Source: Cryobacterium arcticum
GTDB taxonomy: Bacteria > Actinomycetota > Actinomycetes > Actinomycetales > Microbacteriaceae
Direction: 5' to 3'
Length of the DNA: 64,000 bases
Assembly: GCF_003185895.1 (NCBI RefSeq)
Contig: NZ_QHLY01000010.1
Location: 53,885 to 117,884 of the forward strand
The notes beneath the pieces were generated by a model. That model saw only the letters and a program-made list of their open reading frames with translations. It was not told the DNA's origin and made no database searches. The translations under genes and the position numbers were made by a program. The first letter of the stretch is position 1, and the number at the start of each line of letters is the position of its first letter. Shown one piece after another: positions 1 to 8,905 of this stretch.

Positions 1-603
1 GCCGCTCTCGACGTAGGGCAGCAGCACGTCCCAGGCGCCGGAGAAGAAGAACTTGGCGTTGTTGTCGTCGGGGCTGCCGGCGAACGGTTCGATCGAGATC
101 GGCCCGGTGGCGTTGGCCAGGTCGAGCTCGGACTCGATGAATTGGCCCTGCAGCTGGCCCACCTTGTAGTTGTCGAAGGTCGCGTAGTAGTCGACATCCG
201 GGGTGCCGTTGATCAGGCGGTCATACGCGATGATCGTGGCGTCCTGCTTCTTGGCCTCGGCGAGCACCGGGGCGAGCACCTGACCGTCGACGGCGGCCAC
301 GACGAGGATCTTGGATCCGCCGGCGACCTGGTTCTGGATCTGGCTGATCTGCTGGTCGGTCTTGTTGTCGGCGTACTGCAGGTCGACGGTGCAGTCGGCG
401 TCTTCGAGCAGCGCCTTGAGCTGCTCACCGTCGTTGATCCAGCGTTCAAGCGAACGGGTCGGCATCGAGATGCCGACGTTGCAGTCGCCGCCGGCGGCTG
501 CCTCGCCGCCTCCGGTCGATCCGCTGTCGCTGGCACAGGACGCGAGCGACAGGGCGAAGATGCCTGTGGCCGCGAGGGCGAGAATTTTCTTGGTCTTGGA
601 CAT
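1..603 (-). CDS. chvE: ChvE-like sugar-binding lipoprotein of an ABC importer (3' end outside window)
   Basis: This is the N-terminal 201 residues of a periplasmic-type monosaccharide-binding protein; the gene runs off the window start. It opens with a lysine-rich n-region, a hydrophobic stretch and a lipobox-like LASCAS, so it is a membrane-anchored lipoprotein. The motif MPTRSLERWINDG and the later IIAYDRLI and SPDDNNAKFFFSG match the ChvE family of multiple-sugar receptors that work with GguA/GguB. The start ATG at 603 follows a GAGAGGAAAG ribosome site. It diverges from xylA, so xylose is the likely ligand (inference). A second, clearly related ChvE lies at 62338-63462 beside araA. Confidence 0.9.
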   Translation of the reverse strand, partial: MSKTKKILALAATGIFALSLASCASDSGSTGGGEAAAGGDCNVGISMPTRSLERWINDGEQLKALLEDADCTVDLQYADNKTDQQISQIQNQVAGGSKILVVAAVDGQVLAPVLAEAKKQDATIIAYDRLINGTPDVDYYATFDNYKVGQLQGQFIESELDLANATGPISIEPFAGSPDDNNAKFFFSGAWDVLLPYVESG

Positions 604-640
604 TGTTGGAGCTTTCCTCTCTGAGAGCTGCCAGTCACCA

Positions 641-664
641 CAGCCACCGGTGGACCGGTGGCTG
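641..664. promoter_or_regulatory. Perfect 24-bp palindrome in the chvE leader
   Basis: Arms CAGCCACCGGT (641-651) and ACCGGTGGCTG (654-664) are exact inverted copies around GG. It sits about 40 bases upstream of the chvE start, so it is in the 5' leader or core promoter of that minus-strand gene. It could be a regulator site or a leader hairpin; the sequence does not decide. Confidence 0.5.
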
Positions 665-1023
665 CCAGAGGAGGAAATCGTGTCGCCCGCTCCCCCCACA
701 TTGGGTGAGCGAGTGTCAGGGTTACCTCCTTGTAACGGGACATCGCTGTGATTGACCCACCGCCAAAAGCGGCCTTTGTTGACGGACAGAACTTATCCCA
801 GCATCTCGGCGTTTGACAAGGGGCAAATCTGAAATTCCCACCAAACGGGGGTTGCCCCGACTGGATTCGTGCCCGTGAGGCCAATTTGTGGGAGAAATCG
901 TCGAAAGCATTCGACGAGTAGCACCGGCCCCCAAGCGGCACCGGACCGGGCAGGTGAATTTGTTGTGGCCGGGGTATTTCCAACGATGCATTTTTCGAAC
1001 TGTACGAACCCGTCGCAGGTGTG

Positions 1024-1045
1024 TAATATGTTGGTAATTCCAACA
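1024..1045 (+). promoter_or_regulatory. xylA promoter -10 and repressor-type operator
   Basis: A TAATAT hexamer (1024-1029) looks like a -10 element. It runs straight into TGTTGG-TAATT-CCAACA (1029-1045), an exact inverted repeat with a 5-base spacer, placed where a repressor would block transcription start. A xylose-responsive LacI or ROK protein is the likely ligand (inference). The rest of the 604-1077 gap shows no gene; it holds the divergent promoters. Confidence 0.55.
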
Positions 1046-1077
1046 AATCGCCAATGAAGCTGAATCGGAGCACCGTC

Positions 1078-2268
1078 ATGTCCCTCACCCCCACCCCCGC
1101 CGACAAGTTCTCGTTCGGCCTGTGGACAATCGGCTATAACGGGGCTGACCCCTTCGGCGGGCCGACCCGCCCGCACCTGGACACCGTCGAGGCCGTCACC
1201 CGCCTCGCCGAACTCGGCGCATACGGCCTGACCTTCCACGACGACGACCTCTTCGCCTTCGGTTCCACGGATGCTGCCCGCCAGAAGGAGATCGACCGCC
1301 TCAAGCAGGTGCTCGCCGACACCGGCGTGATCGTGCCGATGGTCACCACCAACCTGTTCAGCGCCCCGGTCTTCAAAGACGGCGGCTTCACCTCCAACGA
1401 CCGCGCCGTGCGCCGGTTCGCCCTGCGCAAGGTGCTGCGCAACCTCGACCTCGCCGCCGAGCTCGGCGCCAAGACGTTTGTGATGTGGGGTGGCCGCGAG
1501 GGCGCGGAATACGACGCCGCCAAGGACATCCGTTCGGCACTCGACCGCTACCGCGAGGCTGTCAACCTGCTCGGCGACTACGTCACCGACAAGGGCTACG
1601 ACATCCGCTTCGCCATCGAGCCCAAGCCCAACGAACCCCGCGGCGACATCCTGCTGCCCACCGTCGGCCACGCCATGGCATTCATCACCACCCTCGAGCG
1701 CCCCGAACTGGTGGGCGTCAACCCCGAGGTCGGCCACGAGCAGATGGCCGGGCTGAACTTCACGGCCGGCATCGCCCAGGCGCTCTACCAGGGCAAGCTC
1801 TTCCACATCGACCTCAACGGCCAGCGCGGCATCAAGTACGACCAGGACCTGGTCTTCGGCCACGGCGACCTGCAGAACGCGTTCTCGCTCGTCGACCTGC
1901 TCGAAAACGGCGGACCGAACGGCGGCCCCTCCTACGACGGCCCGCGTCACTTCGACTACAAGCCGAGCCGCACCGAGGACATCACCGGCGTCTGGGAGTC
2001 CGCCGCGGCGAACATGCGCACCTACCTGCTGCTCAAGGAGCGCGCCGCGGCCTTCCGTGCCGACCCCGAGGTGCAGGAGCAGCTCGCGGCCAGCCGCGTG
2101 CCCGAACTGAGCGTGCCGACCCTGGCCGAGGGTGAGAGCTACGACGACTTCCTGGCCGACACGAGCGCGTACGAGGACTTCGCCCCGGAGGAGTACTTCG
2201 GCGGCAAGGGCTTCGGCTTCGTGAAGCTGCAGCAGCTGGCCCTCGAGCACCTGCTCGGCGCCCGCTAG
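1078..2268 (+). CDS. xylA: Xylose isomerase
   Basis: XylA converts D-xylose to D-xylulose in the cytoplasm, the first step of xylose use. The 396-residue protein is the short actinobacterial (class I) form. His54 and Asp57 lie in TFHDDDLF, and Glu181 and Lys183 in [12 protein letters not shown], the same numbers as in the Streptomyces enzyme. The metal ligands continue in NPEVGHEQ, in the DLNGQRG to HGD stretch, and in HFDYKPSR. The ATG at 1078 is preferred to one at 1054 because GGAG lies seven bases before it. The gene diverges from a ChvE-type importer. Its usual partner xylB is 5 kb away at 7283. Confidence 0.97.
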   Translation: MSLTPTPADKFSFGLWTIGYNGADPFGGPTRPHLDTVEAVTRLAELGAYGLTFHDDDLFAFGSTDAARQKEIDRLKQVLADTGVIVPMVTTNLFSAPVFKDGGFTSNDRAVRRFALRKVLRNLDLAAELGAKTFVMWGGREGAEYDAAKDIRSALDRYREAVNLLGDYVTDKGYDIRFAIEPKPNEPRGDILLPTVGHAMAFITTLERPELVGVNPEVGHEQMAGLNFTAGIAQALYQGKLFHIDLNGQRGIKYDQDLVFGHGDLQNAFSLVDLLENGGPNGGPSYDGPRHFDYKPSRTEDITGVWESAAANMRTYLLLKERAAAFRADPEVQEQLAASRVPELSVPTLAEGESYDDFLADTSAYEDFAPEEYFGGKGFGFVKLQQLALEHLLGAR

Positions 2269-2308
2269 CCCCTTCGCTTCACCCGCACCGTCTGCGGCGC
2301 ACGACCAG

Positions 2309-2338
2309 CCCCGGCCAGGTCCTTCTGGCCGGGGTTTT
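2309..2338 (+). terminator. Rho-independent terminator of xylA
   Basis: A 10-bp perfect stem CCCCGGCCAG / CTGGCCGGGG with a six-base loop is followed at once by TTTT, 41 bases after the xylA stop. Confidence 0.85.
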
Positions 2339-2374
2339 GCGTGCTCGCGCCCGTGCCGCCGCGATTCGCGGGCA

Positions 2375-2419
2375 GCGCGCCGTTTCGCGCGTGGCGCGCC
2401 GGTTCGCGCGTGGCGCGCC
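2375..2419. repeat. 19-bp GC-rich tandem repeat
   Basis: Two copies of a 19-bp unit (2375-2393 and 2394-2412, one base different) are followed by the first seven bases of a third. The unit pattern TTCGCGC...GCGC resembles the 19-bp array at 59260-59309, so both may belong to one intergenic repeat family. It lies between two convergent genes. Confidence 0.7.
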
Positions 2420-2486
2420 ACGGGCGCAGCGGCGCGTGACCCGCGCTTCTGCTGCGCCGCCGGATTGAGCGCGAGTTCAGCCCGGG

Positions 2487-3425
2487 TCAGGGGGTGTCGA
2501 CGCCGATCTCGGGCGACGGTGCGATCCGGTCGAGTGCGGTCCAAACCTCGTCGGGGACATCGATCGTGGCGTGGGCGACGGCCTCGTCGAAGCGCGCGCG
2601 GGTGCGCACCCCCACGACTGTCGTGTCGACGAGCGGATGCCGCAGGCTGAATTGCAGGGCGAGGGCGGCGAGCGGGATCCCCGCTTCACCCGCGATGCGG
2701 GCGGCGGCGTCGACCGCGACCTGGGTCTCCGGTCGGATCGGGCCGTAGGCGTAGGTGCCGGCGAACCGGGGGTCGCCGGTGAGGATGCCCGCCCCGAACG
2801 GTGCGGCGTTCTCGATGATCATGGAGCGGTCGCGGGCAGCCTGGAACAGCCCGGTGGCCGATCGGTCCACCAGGGTGAACCGGTTGTGGTTGATAACGGC
2901 GTCGAAGATGTCGGTCTCGACGAATCGTTGCAGCATGGACACGGGTCCCCCGGAGATACCGATATACCGGGCCACGCCGCGATCGCGCATGGCCACCAGG
3001 GCGTCGACGGCGCCGCCTTTCTGCATCACGGCGTCGAAACCGACGTTTTCCGGGTCGTGCAGGAAGAGCACATCGATGGAGTCCAGGCCGAGTCGGTCGA
3101 GTGACTGACGCAGGGAAAGTTCCATCTGGGCGGCGGAGAAGTCGTTGCGCTCGACGTTCCGGTCGAGTTTGGTCTGTACGAGCAGACCGGTTCGCACCGT
3201 ACCGGCCAGCGCGCGACCGATGACCTCCTCCGAATGCGAGTCACCGTAGATATTCGAGGTGTCGATGACGTTGGTGCCGAGCCGGCCGGCCGCGAAATCC
3301 GCGGCCAGGGTGTCGGTGGCGGCGTTCTCCGCCGCGGTCCTCGGTGACCAGCCGGAGGTGCCGAGCGTGAGTGGTGACATCGGGAGTGCCGGCGCGCCTG
3401 CGGGCCGGGGTTCGAGGGAGACCAT
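2487..3425 (-). CDS. Aldo/keto reductase
   Basis: This is a 312-residue NAD(P)-dependent aldo/keto reductase. The N-terminal part has the TLGTSGW opening and the catalytic-Tyr region DTSNIYGDSHSEEVIGRAL. Lys follows in VQTKLDRN and His in VLFLHDPE, completing the AKR Asp-Tyr-Lys-His set. The FGAGILTG segment and the C-terminal coenzyme region (TTVVGVRTRARFDE) fit the aldose 1-dehydrogenase or L-fucose dehydrogenase-like AKRs. Sugar oxidation is plausible here next to xylose genes, but the substrate is not fixed by the sequence. The ATG at 3425 is the first in frame. Confidence 0.85.
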   Translation of the reverse strand: MVSLEPRPAGAPALPMSPLTLGTSGWSPRTAAENAATDTLAADFAAGRLGTNVIDTSNIYGDSHSEEVIGRALAGTVRTGLLVQTKLDRNVERNDFSAAQMELSLRQSLDRLGLDSIDVLFLHDPENVGFDAVMQKGGAVDALVAMRDRGVARYIGISGGPVSMLQRFVETDIFDAVINHNRFTLVDRSATGLFQAARDRSMIIENAAPFGAGILTGDPRFAGTYAYGPIRPETQVAVDAAARIAGEAGIPLAALALQFSLRHPLVDTTVVGVRTRARFDEAVAHATIDVPDEVWTALDRIAPSPEIGVDTP

Positions 3426-3537
3426 GGTGTGAGGTTATTACGTCCTGCCCGGGTACGGCCAGCATCGGCTGCCACGGCGGCCCGGGTTAGTGCGGCCGAC
3501 GGCGCCCGTATCCGCGCACTCGGCGCGCGCGGCGACG

Positions 3538-4059
3538 TCAGATGGCGGTGAGCCCGGGGTGGACGACGCGGTTGGGTTGCAGTTCGCTCTGGTCGAGGGT
3601 TGACGTCACCGCGGTCAGCAGCACCACCACTCGTTTGGATTCCCGGGTGGACAGCCCGGAGACGAGCAGGCTGAGGTCGGACTGGTGGTCGTGCAGGTTG
3701 TGGCTGACGGCCGTCGTGGCTTCCTCGGTGAGGTGCAGGAGCTTGCCGCGGCCGTCCTTGGGGTTGGCGGTACGGGTGAGGTAGCCCCGCACGATCAGGT
3801 GGGAGAGGATGACCGAGGTCGCACCGCTGGTCACGCCCAGGCTGCGGGACACGTCGATCGCGCGAGCGTCGAGGCCGAGGGTCGTCAGGCGGGCGATCAC
3901 CTGCATCGCGCCGAGTTCATTGCCGCCGAGCCCGAGGCGGTCACGCAGTCGGGATTGGTAGAGAGCCTCGGCGTTCTGCAACAGGTAGAACGCGTCGACG
4001 ACACCGTTCGGCGCGGCTGCCGGAAGGTTGCCGGCAAGTGGAGGAACGCTCGCGCTCAT
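3538..4059 (-). CDS. MarR-family transcriptional regulator
   Basis: This 173-residue protein has a MarR winged-helix domain: helices around residues 30-60 (LGGNELGAMQVIARL), a recognition helix in LGVTSGATSVILSHLI, and a wing ending NPKDGRGKLLHLTEEA. MarR dimers usually repress their own gene and a neighbour in response to small phenolic or oxidising compounds. The nearest genes are the aldo/keto reductase (same strand, downstream) and the ice-binding protein. A palindrome upstream (4127-4139) may be its own operator. The effector is unknown. Confidence 0.85.
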   Translation of the reverse strand: MSASVPPLAGNLPAAAPNGVVDAFYLLQNAEALYQSRLRDRLGLGGNELGAMQVIARLTTLGLDARAIDVSRSLGVTSGATSVILSHLIVRGYLTRTANPKDGRGKLLHLTEEATTAVSHNLHDHQSDLSLLVSGLSTRESKRVVVLLTAVTSTLDQSELQPNRVVHPGLTAI

Positions 4060-4126
4060 GGGGACCTTTCGAGTGGGTCCGCGAGCATCCGAATTGAACG
4101 GTGAACATCCGCAGGGTATTCATAGA

Positions 4127-4139
4127 AGCACACTGTGCT
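4127..4139. promoter_or_regulatory. Possible MarR autoregulatory operator
   Basis: AGCACA-C-TGTGCT is an exact 13-bp palindrome about 70 bases upstream of the MarR start. On the minus strand it is followed by TATGAAT, a plausible -10. Its size and place suit a MarR dimer site (inference). Confidence 0.4.
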
Positions 4140-4188
4140 GCAATCCCCTATATACGGGGCGATACTGGCCCGGCCACCTGGCCCCGGA

Positions 4189-4220
4189 GTCGGGCCGCCC
4201 GCGAGCGCGGGCGGTCCGAC
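4189..4220 (-). terminator. Terminator of the ice-binding protein gene
   Basis: Fifteen-base arms starting GTCGGGCC and ending GGTCCGAC pair with one G-U wobble around a two-base centre, ten bases past the stop codon at 4230. There is no clear U run, as is common in GC-rich actinobacteria. Confidence 0.6.
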
Positions 4221-4229
4221 TCGCGGCTG

Positions 4230-5654
4230 CTAGTTCGTGGCCCGGCGGCGACGGATGCCCACCACGGTGATCAGCGCGACGCCGATCAGGATGATCAGGC
4301 CGCCGACGAGGATCACCGGGGTGGCGTTGCTGCCGGTCTCCGCCAGTGCCTTCGCGGTGGAGCCAGTGCCGGCACCGGTGCCGCCGCCACCGGTCGAGCC
4401 GGCGGCGGGGGTGGGTGTCGCCGTGGCGGTCGAGGTGGCCGTGGGGGTCGGTGTGGGCGTGGCCGTGTTACTCGGCGTCGGCGTTGCCGTGTTGCTCGGC
4501 GTCGGGGTGGGCGTCGGTGTCGGCGTGGTGGTCGGCGTCGGCGTCGGCGTCGGTGTCGCCGTATTGGTCGGCGTGGGCGTCGGCGTGGCCGTGTTCGTCG
4601 GGGTCGGGGTGGGTGTCGGGGTCACGACGACGGCCCGAGCAGTGTCGACCGTGTACTCGGCTGTCGCGTTCGGTGCCGTGCCGTTGCCCGCGGAGACGGT
4701 GAAGGTCGACGAACCGGGCGTGGTCGGCGTGCCGGAGATGGTTCCGGTGTCCTCATTCAGGCTGAGCCCGGCGGGCAGCTCACCCGAGCTGATCAGGAAG
4801 GTCGGCGTGGGGGTGCCCGTCGCGGTGACGGTGTGCGAATAGGGCGTGCCGGCCGTGGCATCGGCGGGCGCATCCGACGTGATCGTGGGAGCGACAGTGC
4901 CGGACGGGGTGCCGGGGGCGGCGCAACCGGTGGGGGCGGTGATCGTGTTGGTGTCCAGGGTCACCGCGGCGGTGCGGGCGAGCAGCCGGCCGACGATGGT
5001 GGCGCTCGTGGTCGCGGTGATCGACGTCTGCGCCAGCACAGTGCCCTGGAAGGCTGCGCCGGTACCGATGGTGGCGGAACTGCCGACCTGCCAGAACACG
5101 TTGCACGCGCTCGCACCGCCGGTGATGATGATCCGGGTAGCAGAGCCGACGGTGAGGGTGGAGGCGGCTTGGAACACCCAGACCGAGTTGGCGCTGCCGG
5201 CGAGGGTGAGCTCGCCGTTGTTCGAGAGCGCAAGCGCCCCGCCGGTGTACACGCCGGGGGTCAGGGAGAGGCCGGAGAGTTCGCTGATGCCGGTCGTGGT
5301 GGGCGAGAGCGATGCGGCCACGTTGTAGGCGGTGGTGGTGTCGCGCTGCGCCTGCCGCGCGGCAGCATCCGTGGCGTGCACGCTGCCATTGACCAGTCCG
5401 TTGGGGGCGCCGGTGAATCCGGTGATCGCCGTTCCGGGTGAGATGCCCAGATCGCCGTTGACCACGGTGGGTCCGGTGTTGGTGACGGCGCTGGCACCGA
5501 GAACGCCATACGTCGCGGCGGTGCCGAGGTTGATCGGACCGGTCGGGATGACCGCGGCAGAGGCGGAGGACACCGCGCCGATCGTGAGAGCCGCGGCGAG
5601 GCCGACGCTGGCCACCACCGTGAACAATGGACGGGGACGGGAAGTGCTGGCCAT
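4230..5654 (-). CDS. DUF3494 ice-binding adhesin, sortase-anchored
   Basis: This 474-residue secreted protein has a signal peptide (1 to about 33, ending SSASA), then a DUF3494 ice-binding beta-solenoid (about 36-245). The family signature is clear in [30 protein letters not shown] and [16 protein letters not shown] putative Ig-like domain follows (about 255-340), then a Thr-Pro-rich stalk (about 345-425), and a sorting signal: LAETG at 437-441, a hydrophobic span and an RRRR tail. LAxTG is the class E sortase type found in high-GC Gram-positives. The protein should display an ice-binding head on a long stalk at the cell wall, which could give ice adhesion or recrystallisation inhibition. It lies between xylA and xylB, an odd place. 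Confidence 0.9.
   Translation of the reverse strand: MASTSRPRPLFTVVASVGLAAALTIGAVSSASAAVIPTGPINLGTAATYGVLGASAVTNTGPTVVNGDLGISPGTAITGFTGAPNGLVNGSVHATDAAARQAQRDTTTAYNVAASLSPTTTGISELSGLSLTPGVYTGGALALSNNGELTLAGSANSVWVFQAASTLTVGSATRIIITGGASACNVFWQVGSSATIGTGAAFQGTVLAQTSITATTSATIVGRLLARTAAVTLDTNTITAPTGCAAPGTPSGTVAPTITSDAPADATAGTPYSHTVTATGTPTPTFLISSGELPAGLSLNEDTGTISGTPTTPGSSTFTVSAGNGTAPNATAEYTVDTARAVVVTPTPTPTPTNTATPTPTPTNTATPTPTPTPTTTPTPTPTPTPSNTATPTPSNTATPTPTPTATSTATATPTPAAGSTGGGGTGAGTGSTAKALAETGSNATPVILVGGLIILIGVALITVVGIRRRRATN
4425..4626. repeat. Low-complexity Thr-Pro stalk coding repeat
   Basis: GTCGGCGTGGGC-type hexamers and close variants repeat across this stretch and encode the PTPTPT / NTATPT stalk of the ice-binding adhesin on the minus strand. 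Slippage here could change stalk length between strains. Confidence 0.8.
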
Positions 5655-5957
5655 GGTGGCGCCTGACTGCGAGCGAGAGGCACTGGTTCGAGCGTCGACT
5701 ACGCCCGCGTATCCCCCGGTACGTCACCGTACCCCAGAAGGGGGGTCAAAAGCACGAACTAGTTCACAGATTAAACGACAACCGGGCGGTTTGCCAGCTT
5801 CCCGGTAGTCGACCGGTACCGAGCTTGTGCCGCCAGTTCGTCGGCTGGCACCTCATCCGGCGCAGCTCACAACGAATTGGCGTTCCCGCCAGCTGCTGTG
5901 GACACCGATTCGGAATAGGCTTTCCCTCTAGGCCGACGAGCCTTGAGAGGACCCCGC
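5655..5957. promoter_or_regulatory. Divergent promoter region with small palindromes
   Basis: This 303-bp gap has no gene. It carries GGTACG-TCAC-CGTACC (5718-5733), GAACTAGTTC (5756-5765) and AACCG-GG-CGGTT (5780-5791). The last resembles a LacI-family operator and may serve the regulator that starts at 5958. The ice-binding gene is transcribed the other way. Assignment of any one site is inference. Confidence 0.35.
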
Positions 5958-6998
5958 ATGCCAGCTCTTCCGCACGCCGCTCCGGCCACTCTGCATGATG
6001 TGGCTCGGGAGGCCGGCGTTTCCCTCGCGACAGCATCCCGCTCGCTGAACGGCAGCGCCCGCAAGGTCAACGACGACTACCGGCAGCGGGTGCTGGCCGC
6101 GGCCGCCCGGCTCAATTACAGCCCGAACTTCTCCGCCCAGGCGATCGCGAAGGGATCCACTTCCACGGTCGCCCTGGTCGTGAGCGACATCGCCGACCCG
6201 TACTTCTCCTCGATCGCGGCCGGGGTCATCCGGGCCGCGGAGGCGGAGGGCCTCATCGTGACGATGGCTGTCACCGAGCGGAACCCCGAGCGGGAGCTCG
6301 AGCTGGTGCGGGCTCTGCGCGGCCAGCGACCCCGGGTGATGATCCTCACGGGTAGCCGCTCCGTCGACTCCGAGCACCAGGCAGCCCTGATCACCGAACT
6401 CACCGCCTTCACCGCCACCGGCGGCCGGGTCGTTCTGATCAGCCAGGAAGGCCTGCCGTTCAACACGGTGGTGGTCGACAACTATCTCGGCGCGCGTGCG
6501 CTGGCCAACGCTCTCGTCGCTCAGGGCTACCGCACCTTCGCCGCCCTCACCGGCGCCGAGACCCTGGTGACCTCCCGCGACCGGTTGGCGGGCTTCGCCG
6601 ACGGGCTGGCCGAGCACGGCATCGCCATCCACCCCGACCGCGTCGTGCGGGGCGAGTTCACGCGCGATGGCGGCTTCGCCGCGGCCACCGAATTGCTGGC
6701 CACGGGGCTGGAGCAGGTGGACCTGGTCTTCGCGGTCAACGACGTGATGGCGATCGGAGCGATGTCGGCGTTGCGCGAGGCCGGAATCGATGTGCCGGGC
6801 GACATCGCGGTGGCCGGATTCGACGACATCGACACCGCCCGCGACGTGACCCCCGCACTGACCACTGTCAACATCCCGCTCACCGACGTGGGCCGTCAGG
6901 CCGTCGCGCTGGCACTCTCCGACACCGCCCGAACCGGCGACGAGGCCGTGCGGGTGGCCACCCGGGTCATCCTGCGCGCGAGCAGCCCCGCCCGCTAG
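5958..6998 (+). CDS. LacI-family transcriptional regulator
   Basis: This is a 346-residue LacI/GalR repressor. The N-terminal HTH reads TLHDVAREAGVSLATASRSL and is followed by the hinge region LNYSPNFSAQAIAKG. The periplasmic-binding-like effector domain includes ALVVSDIADPYFSSI, FAVNDVMAIGAMSAL and VAGFDDIDTARDVTPALTTV. The ATG at 5958 is chosen over a TTG at 5943 because GAGAGG lies eight bases before it. It stands immediately upstream of xylB on the same strand, so control of xylose genes is the simplest guess, but no matched operator set was found. Confidence 0.92.
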   Translation: MPALPHAAPATLHDVAREAGVSLATASRSLNGSARKVNDDYRQRVLAAAARLNYSPNFSAQAIAKGSTSTVALVVSDIADPYFSSIAAGVIRAAEAEGLIVTMAVTERNPERELELVRALRGQRPRVMILTGSRSVDSEHQAALITELTAFTATGGRVVLISQEGLPFNTVVVDNYLGARALANALVAQGYRTFAALTGAETLVTSRDRLAGFADGLAEHGIAIHPDRVVRGEFTRDGGFAAATELLATGLEQVDLVFAVNDVMAIGAMSALREAGIDVPGDIAVAGFDDIDTARDVTPALTTVNIPLTDVGRQAVALALSDTARTGDEAVRVATRVILRASSPAR

Positions 6999-7190
6999 CC
7001 CGGCGGGCACCTCAGAGCCGGGCCGACCGTGCGGCACGGCATCCGTTTCTGGTGGCACTGACCTCGCGAACCGAATATGTTTAGACCCAGAACATTTTAG
7101 ATGTGTACCACCCTGGACAGAGACGGCGAGGATGCCGCCCTCACCGTGGGTGGTGGCATGACTCCTGCTCTTTTTCTGCTCGCCCCTGAA

Positions 7191-7212
7191 CGGCCCCGGA
7201 ATTCCGGGGCCG
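7191..7212. promoter_or_regulatory. Perfect 22-bp palindrome in the xylB leader
   Basis: CGGCCCCGGAA and TTCCGGGGCCG form an uninterrupted perfect palindrome 71 bases before the xylB start. It could fold as a hairpin in the leader RNA or bind a dimeric protein. Farther upstream, ATGTT and AACAT (7077-7095 area) form a looser inverted repeat near the likely promoter. Confidence 0.5.
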
Positions 7213-7282
7213 GCCGAAGGCCCGGGCGAAAATTGCAGGAGTTGCGCTCACCCACCGCTGCTTTTTGAGTTTGGAGTGCGTC

Positions 7283-8698
7283 ATGACGCTGGTTGCCGGA
7301 GTCGACTCGTCGACACAGAGTTGCAAGATCGTGGTGCGGGATGCCGACACCGGGGCGCTCGTGCGCACCGGACGGGCCACCCACCCCGTCGGCACCGAGG
7401 TCGACCCCGCCGCCTGGTGGGATGCACTGCTGGTCGCCATCCAGGACGCCGGCGGCCTCGACGACGTCGCCGCGGTCTCGGTGGCCGCGCAGCAGCACGG
7501 CATGGTCGTCCTCGATGAGAACGGCGAGGTCATCCGCCCCGCCCTGCTCTGGAACGACACCCGCAGCGCGCAGGCGGCCCTCGACCTCATCACCGAGGTC
7601 GGCGCCGCCGAGTACGCCCGTCGCACCGGTGTGGTGCCGGTGGCGTCGTTCACTGTCACCAAGCTGCGCTGGCTGCGGGATGCCGAGCCCGTCAACGCGG
7701 CCAAGGTCGCCGCCGTGGCCCTGCCGCACGACTGGCTGAGCTGGCGCCTGCGCGGCTACGGCCCGGCCGGCGAGAGCGAGTTGGGCCCCGTGCTCACCGA
7801 GCTCACCACCGACCGGTCGGATGCCAGCGGCACCGGCTACTACTCGGCCGCCCTGGGCGAGTACGACCGTGAGCTGCTCGTGCTCGGCCTCGGCCACGAC
7901 GCGGTGCTTCCCCGGGTGCTCGGCCCCGGCGATACCGCCGGTCACACCGTGGCCCTGCCCGGGGTGCCGGCCGGACTCGTCGTGGGTGTCGGCGCGGGCG
8001 ACAACGCCGGCGCCGCGCTCGGCCTCGGTGCCGCCGCCGGCGACGTGATCGTGTCGATCGGTACCAGCGGCACGGTGTTCGCAGTGACCGCGCAGCCCAG
8101 CGAGGATGCCTCCGGCACTGTTGCCGGGTTCGCCGATGCCAGCGGGCTGCACCTGCCGCTGATCGCCACCCTCAACGCCGCCCGCATCCTGGACTCGATC
8201 GCGGGGCTGCTGGCCGTGGACCACACCGAGCTCGGCCGGCTGGCGCTCGAGGCCGAGCCCGGCTCAGGCGGCCTGGTGCTGCAGCCCTACTTCGAGGGCG
8301 AACGCACGCCCAACCTGCCCAACGCCACGGCTTCCCTCTTCGGCCTCACCTTGGGCTCGACCACCCGGCCGAACCTGGCCCGGGCCGCGATCGAGGGCCT
8401 GCTCTGCGGGCTCGCCGATGGCCTGGATGCCGTGCGCGGCCAGGGTGTCGTGGCCGAGCGCATCCTGCTGATCGGCGGTGCCGCGCAGAACCCGGCCGTG
8501 CAGCTGATCGCGGCGCAGGTCTTCGAAGCTCCGGTGGCCGTGCCCGTTCCGGGCGAGTACGTGGCCGACGGCGGGGCCGCGCAGGCGGCCTGGTCACTCA
8601 CCGGCGCCCGCCCGGCCTGGTCGGTGGCCATCGCCACGCACCCCACGCCCGACTTCCACCCGGTGATCCGCGCCCAGTACGCCGCGCACCGCGCCTGA
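7283..8698 (+). CDS. xylB: Xylulokinase
   Basis: XylB phosphorylates D-xylulose to xylulose 5-phosphate with ATP and completes the xylose pathway begun by XylA. The 471-residue FGGY kinase starts with the phosphate loop [15 protein letters not shown] and has [11 protein letters not shown] and [10 protein letters not shown], which match xylulokinases. The catalytic Asp is about residue 240 in [12 protein letters not shown], followed by the adenosine-site motifs [11 protein letters not shown] and [14 protein letters not shown]. The ATG at 7283 has GGAG six bases upstream, so it is preferred to the TTG at 7265. The LacI gene at 5958 precedes it on the same strand. Confidence 0.95.
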   Translation: MTLVAGVDSSTQSCKIVVRDADTGALVRTGRATHPVGTEVDPAAWWDALLVAIQDAGGLDDVAAVSVAAQQHGMVVLDENGEVIRPALLWNDTRSAQAALDLITEVGAAEYARRTGVVPVASFTVTKLRWLRDAEPVNAAKVAAVALPHDWLSWRLRGYGPAGESELGPVLTELTTDRSDASGTGYYSAALGEYDRELLVLGLGHDAVLPRVLGPGDTAGHTVALPGVPAGLVVGVGAGDNAGAALGLGAAAGDVIVSIGTSGTVFAVTAQPSEDASGTVAGFADASGLHLPLIATLNAARILDSIAGLLAVDHTELGRLALEAEPGSGGLVLQPYFEGERTPNLPNATASLFGLTLGSTTRPNLARAAIEGLLCGLADGLDAVRGQGVVAERILLIGGAAQNPAVQLIAAQVFEAPVAVPVPGEYVADGGAAQAAWSLTGARPAWSVAIATHPTPDFHPVIRAQYAAHRA

Positions 8699-8732
8699 CC
8701 CGACCCGCACCCCGCTCCCGGCCCACCGCGAG

Positions 8733-8869
8733 CTCGCGAGAGCGGAGTACGGGTCGCTTCCCGCGCCCCGAAGCAGCCCCACAACCGCATTCGCGGATGC
8801 CACATCTCGCGAGAGCGGAGTAGCGGCTGCGTCCCGCGCCCCGAAGCAACCACACAACCGCTCTCGCGG
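8733..8869. repeat. Tandem ~64-bp repeat, period 73, with inverted ends
   Basis: Copies at 8733-8796 and 8806-8869 share CTCGCGAGAGCGGAGTA, CCCGCGCCCCGAAGCA and ACAACCGC. In the second copy the start GCGAGAGCGG and the end CCGCTCTCGC are exact inverted repeats, so each unit can fold into a hairpin. The pair fills the gap between convergent xylB and the GH127 gene and may also end transcription. Confidence 0.75.
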
Positions 8870-8905
8870 GAGGGGGCTGGCTGGCGGGGCGGGCGGGGGC
8901 GGGAG

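Noticed and set aside
721..735. Possible small leader gene behind a perfect AAGGAGG on the minus strand
   Set aside because: No ATG, GTG or TTG follows at usable spacing; the next ATG is about 20 bases away. It is kept only as a structural observation.
869..1057. 62-codon plus-strand ORF in the chvE-xylA gap
   Set aside because: It overlaps the xylA promoter and operator, has no ribosome site and no recognisable features.
4425..4626. Repeat stretch considered as a CRISPR or VNTR array
   Set aside because: The repeats are short, in frame and explained by the Thr-Pro stalk; there are no spacers.
4101..5441. 446-codon plus-strand open frame
   Set aside because: It is the shadow of the ice-binding protein gene and its Thr-Pro repeat; the product is a low-complexity Gly/Arg polymer.
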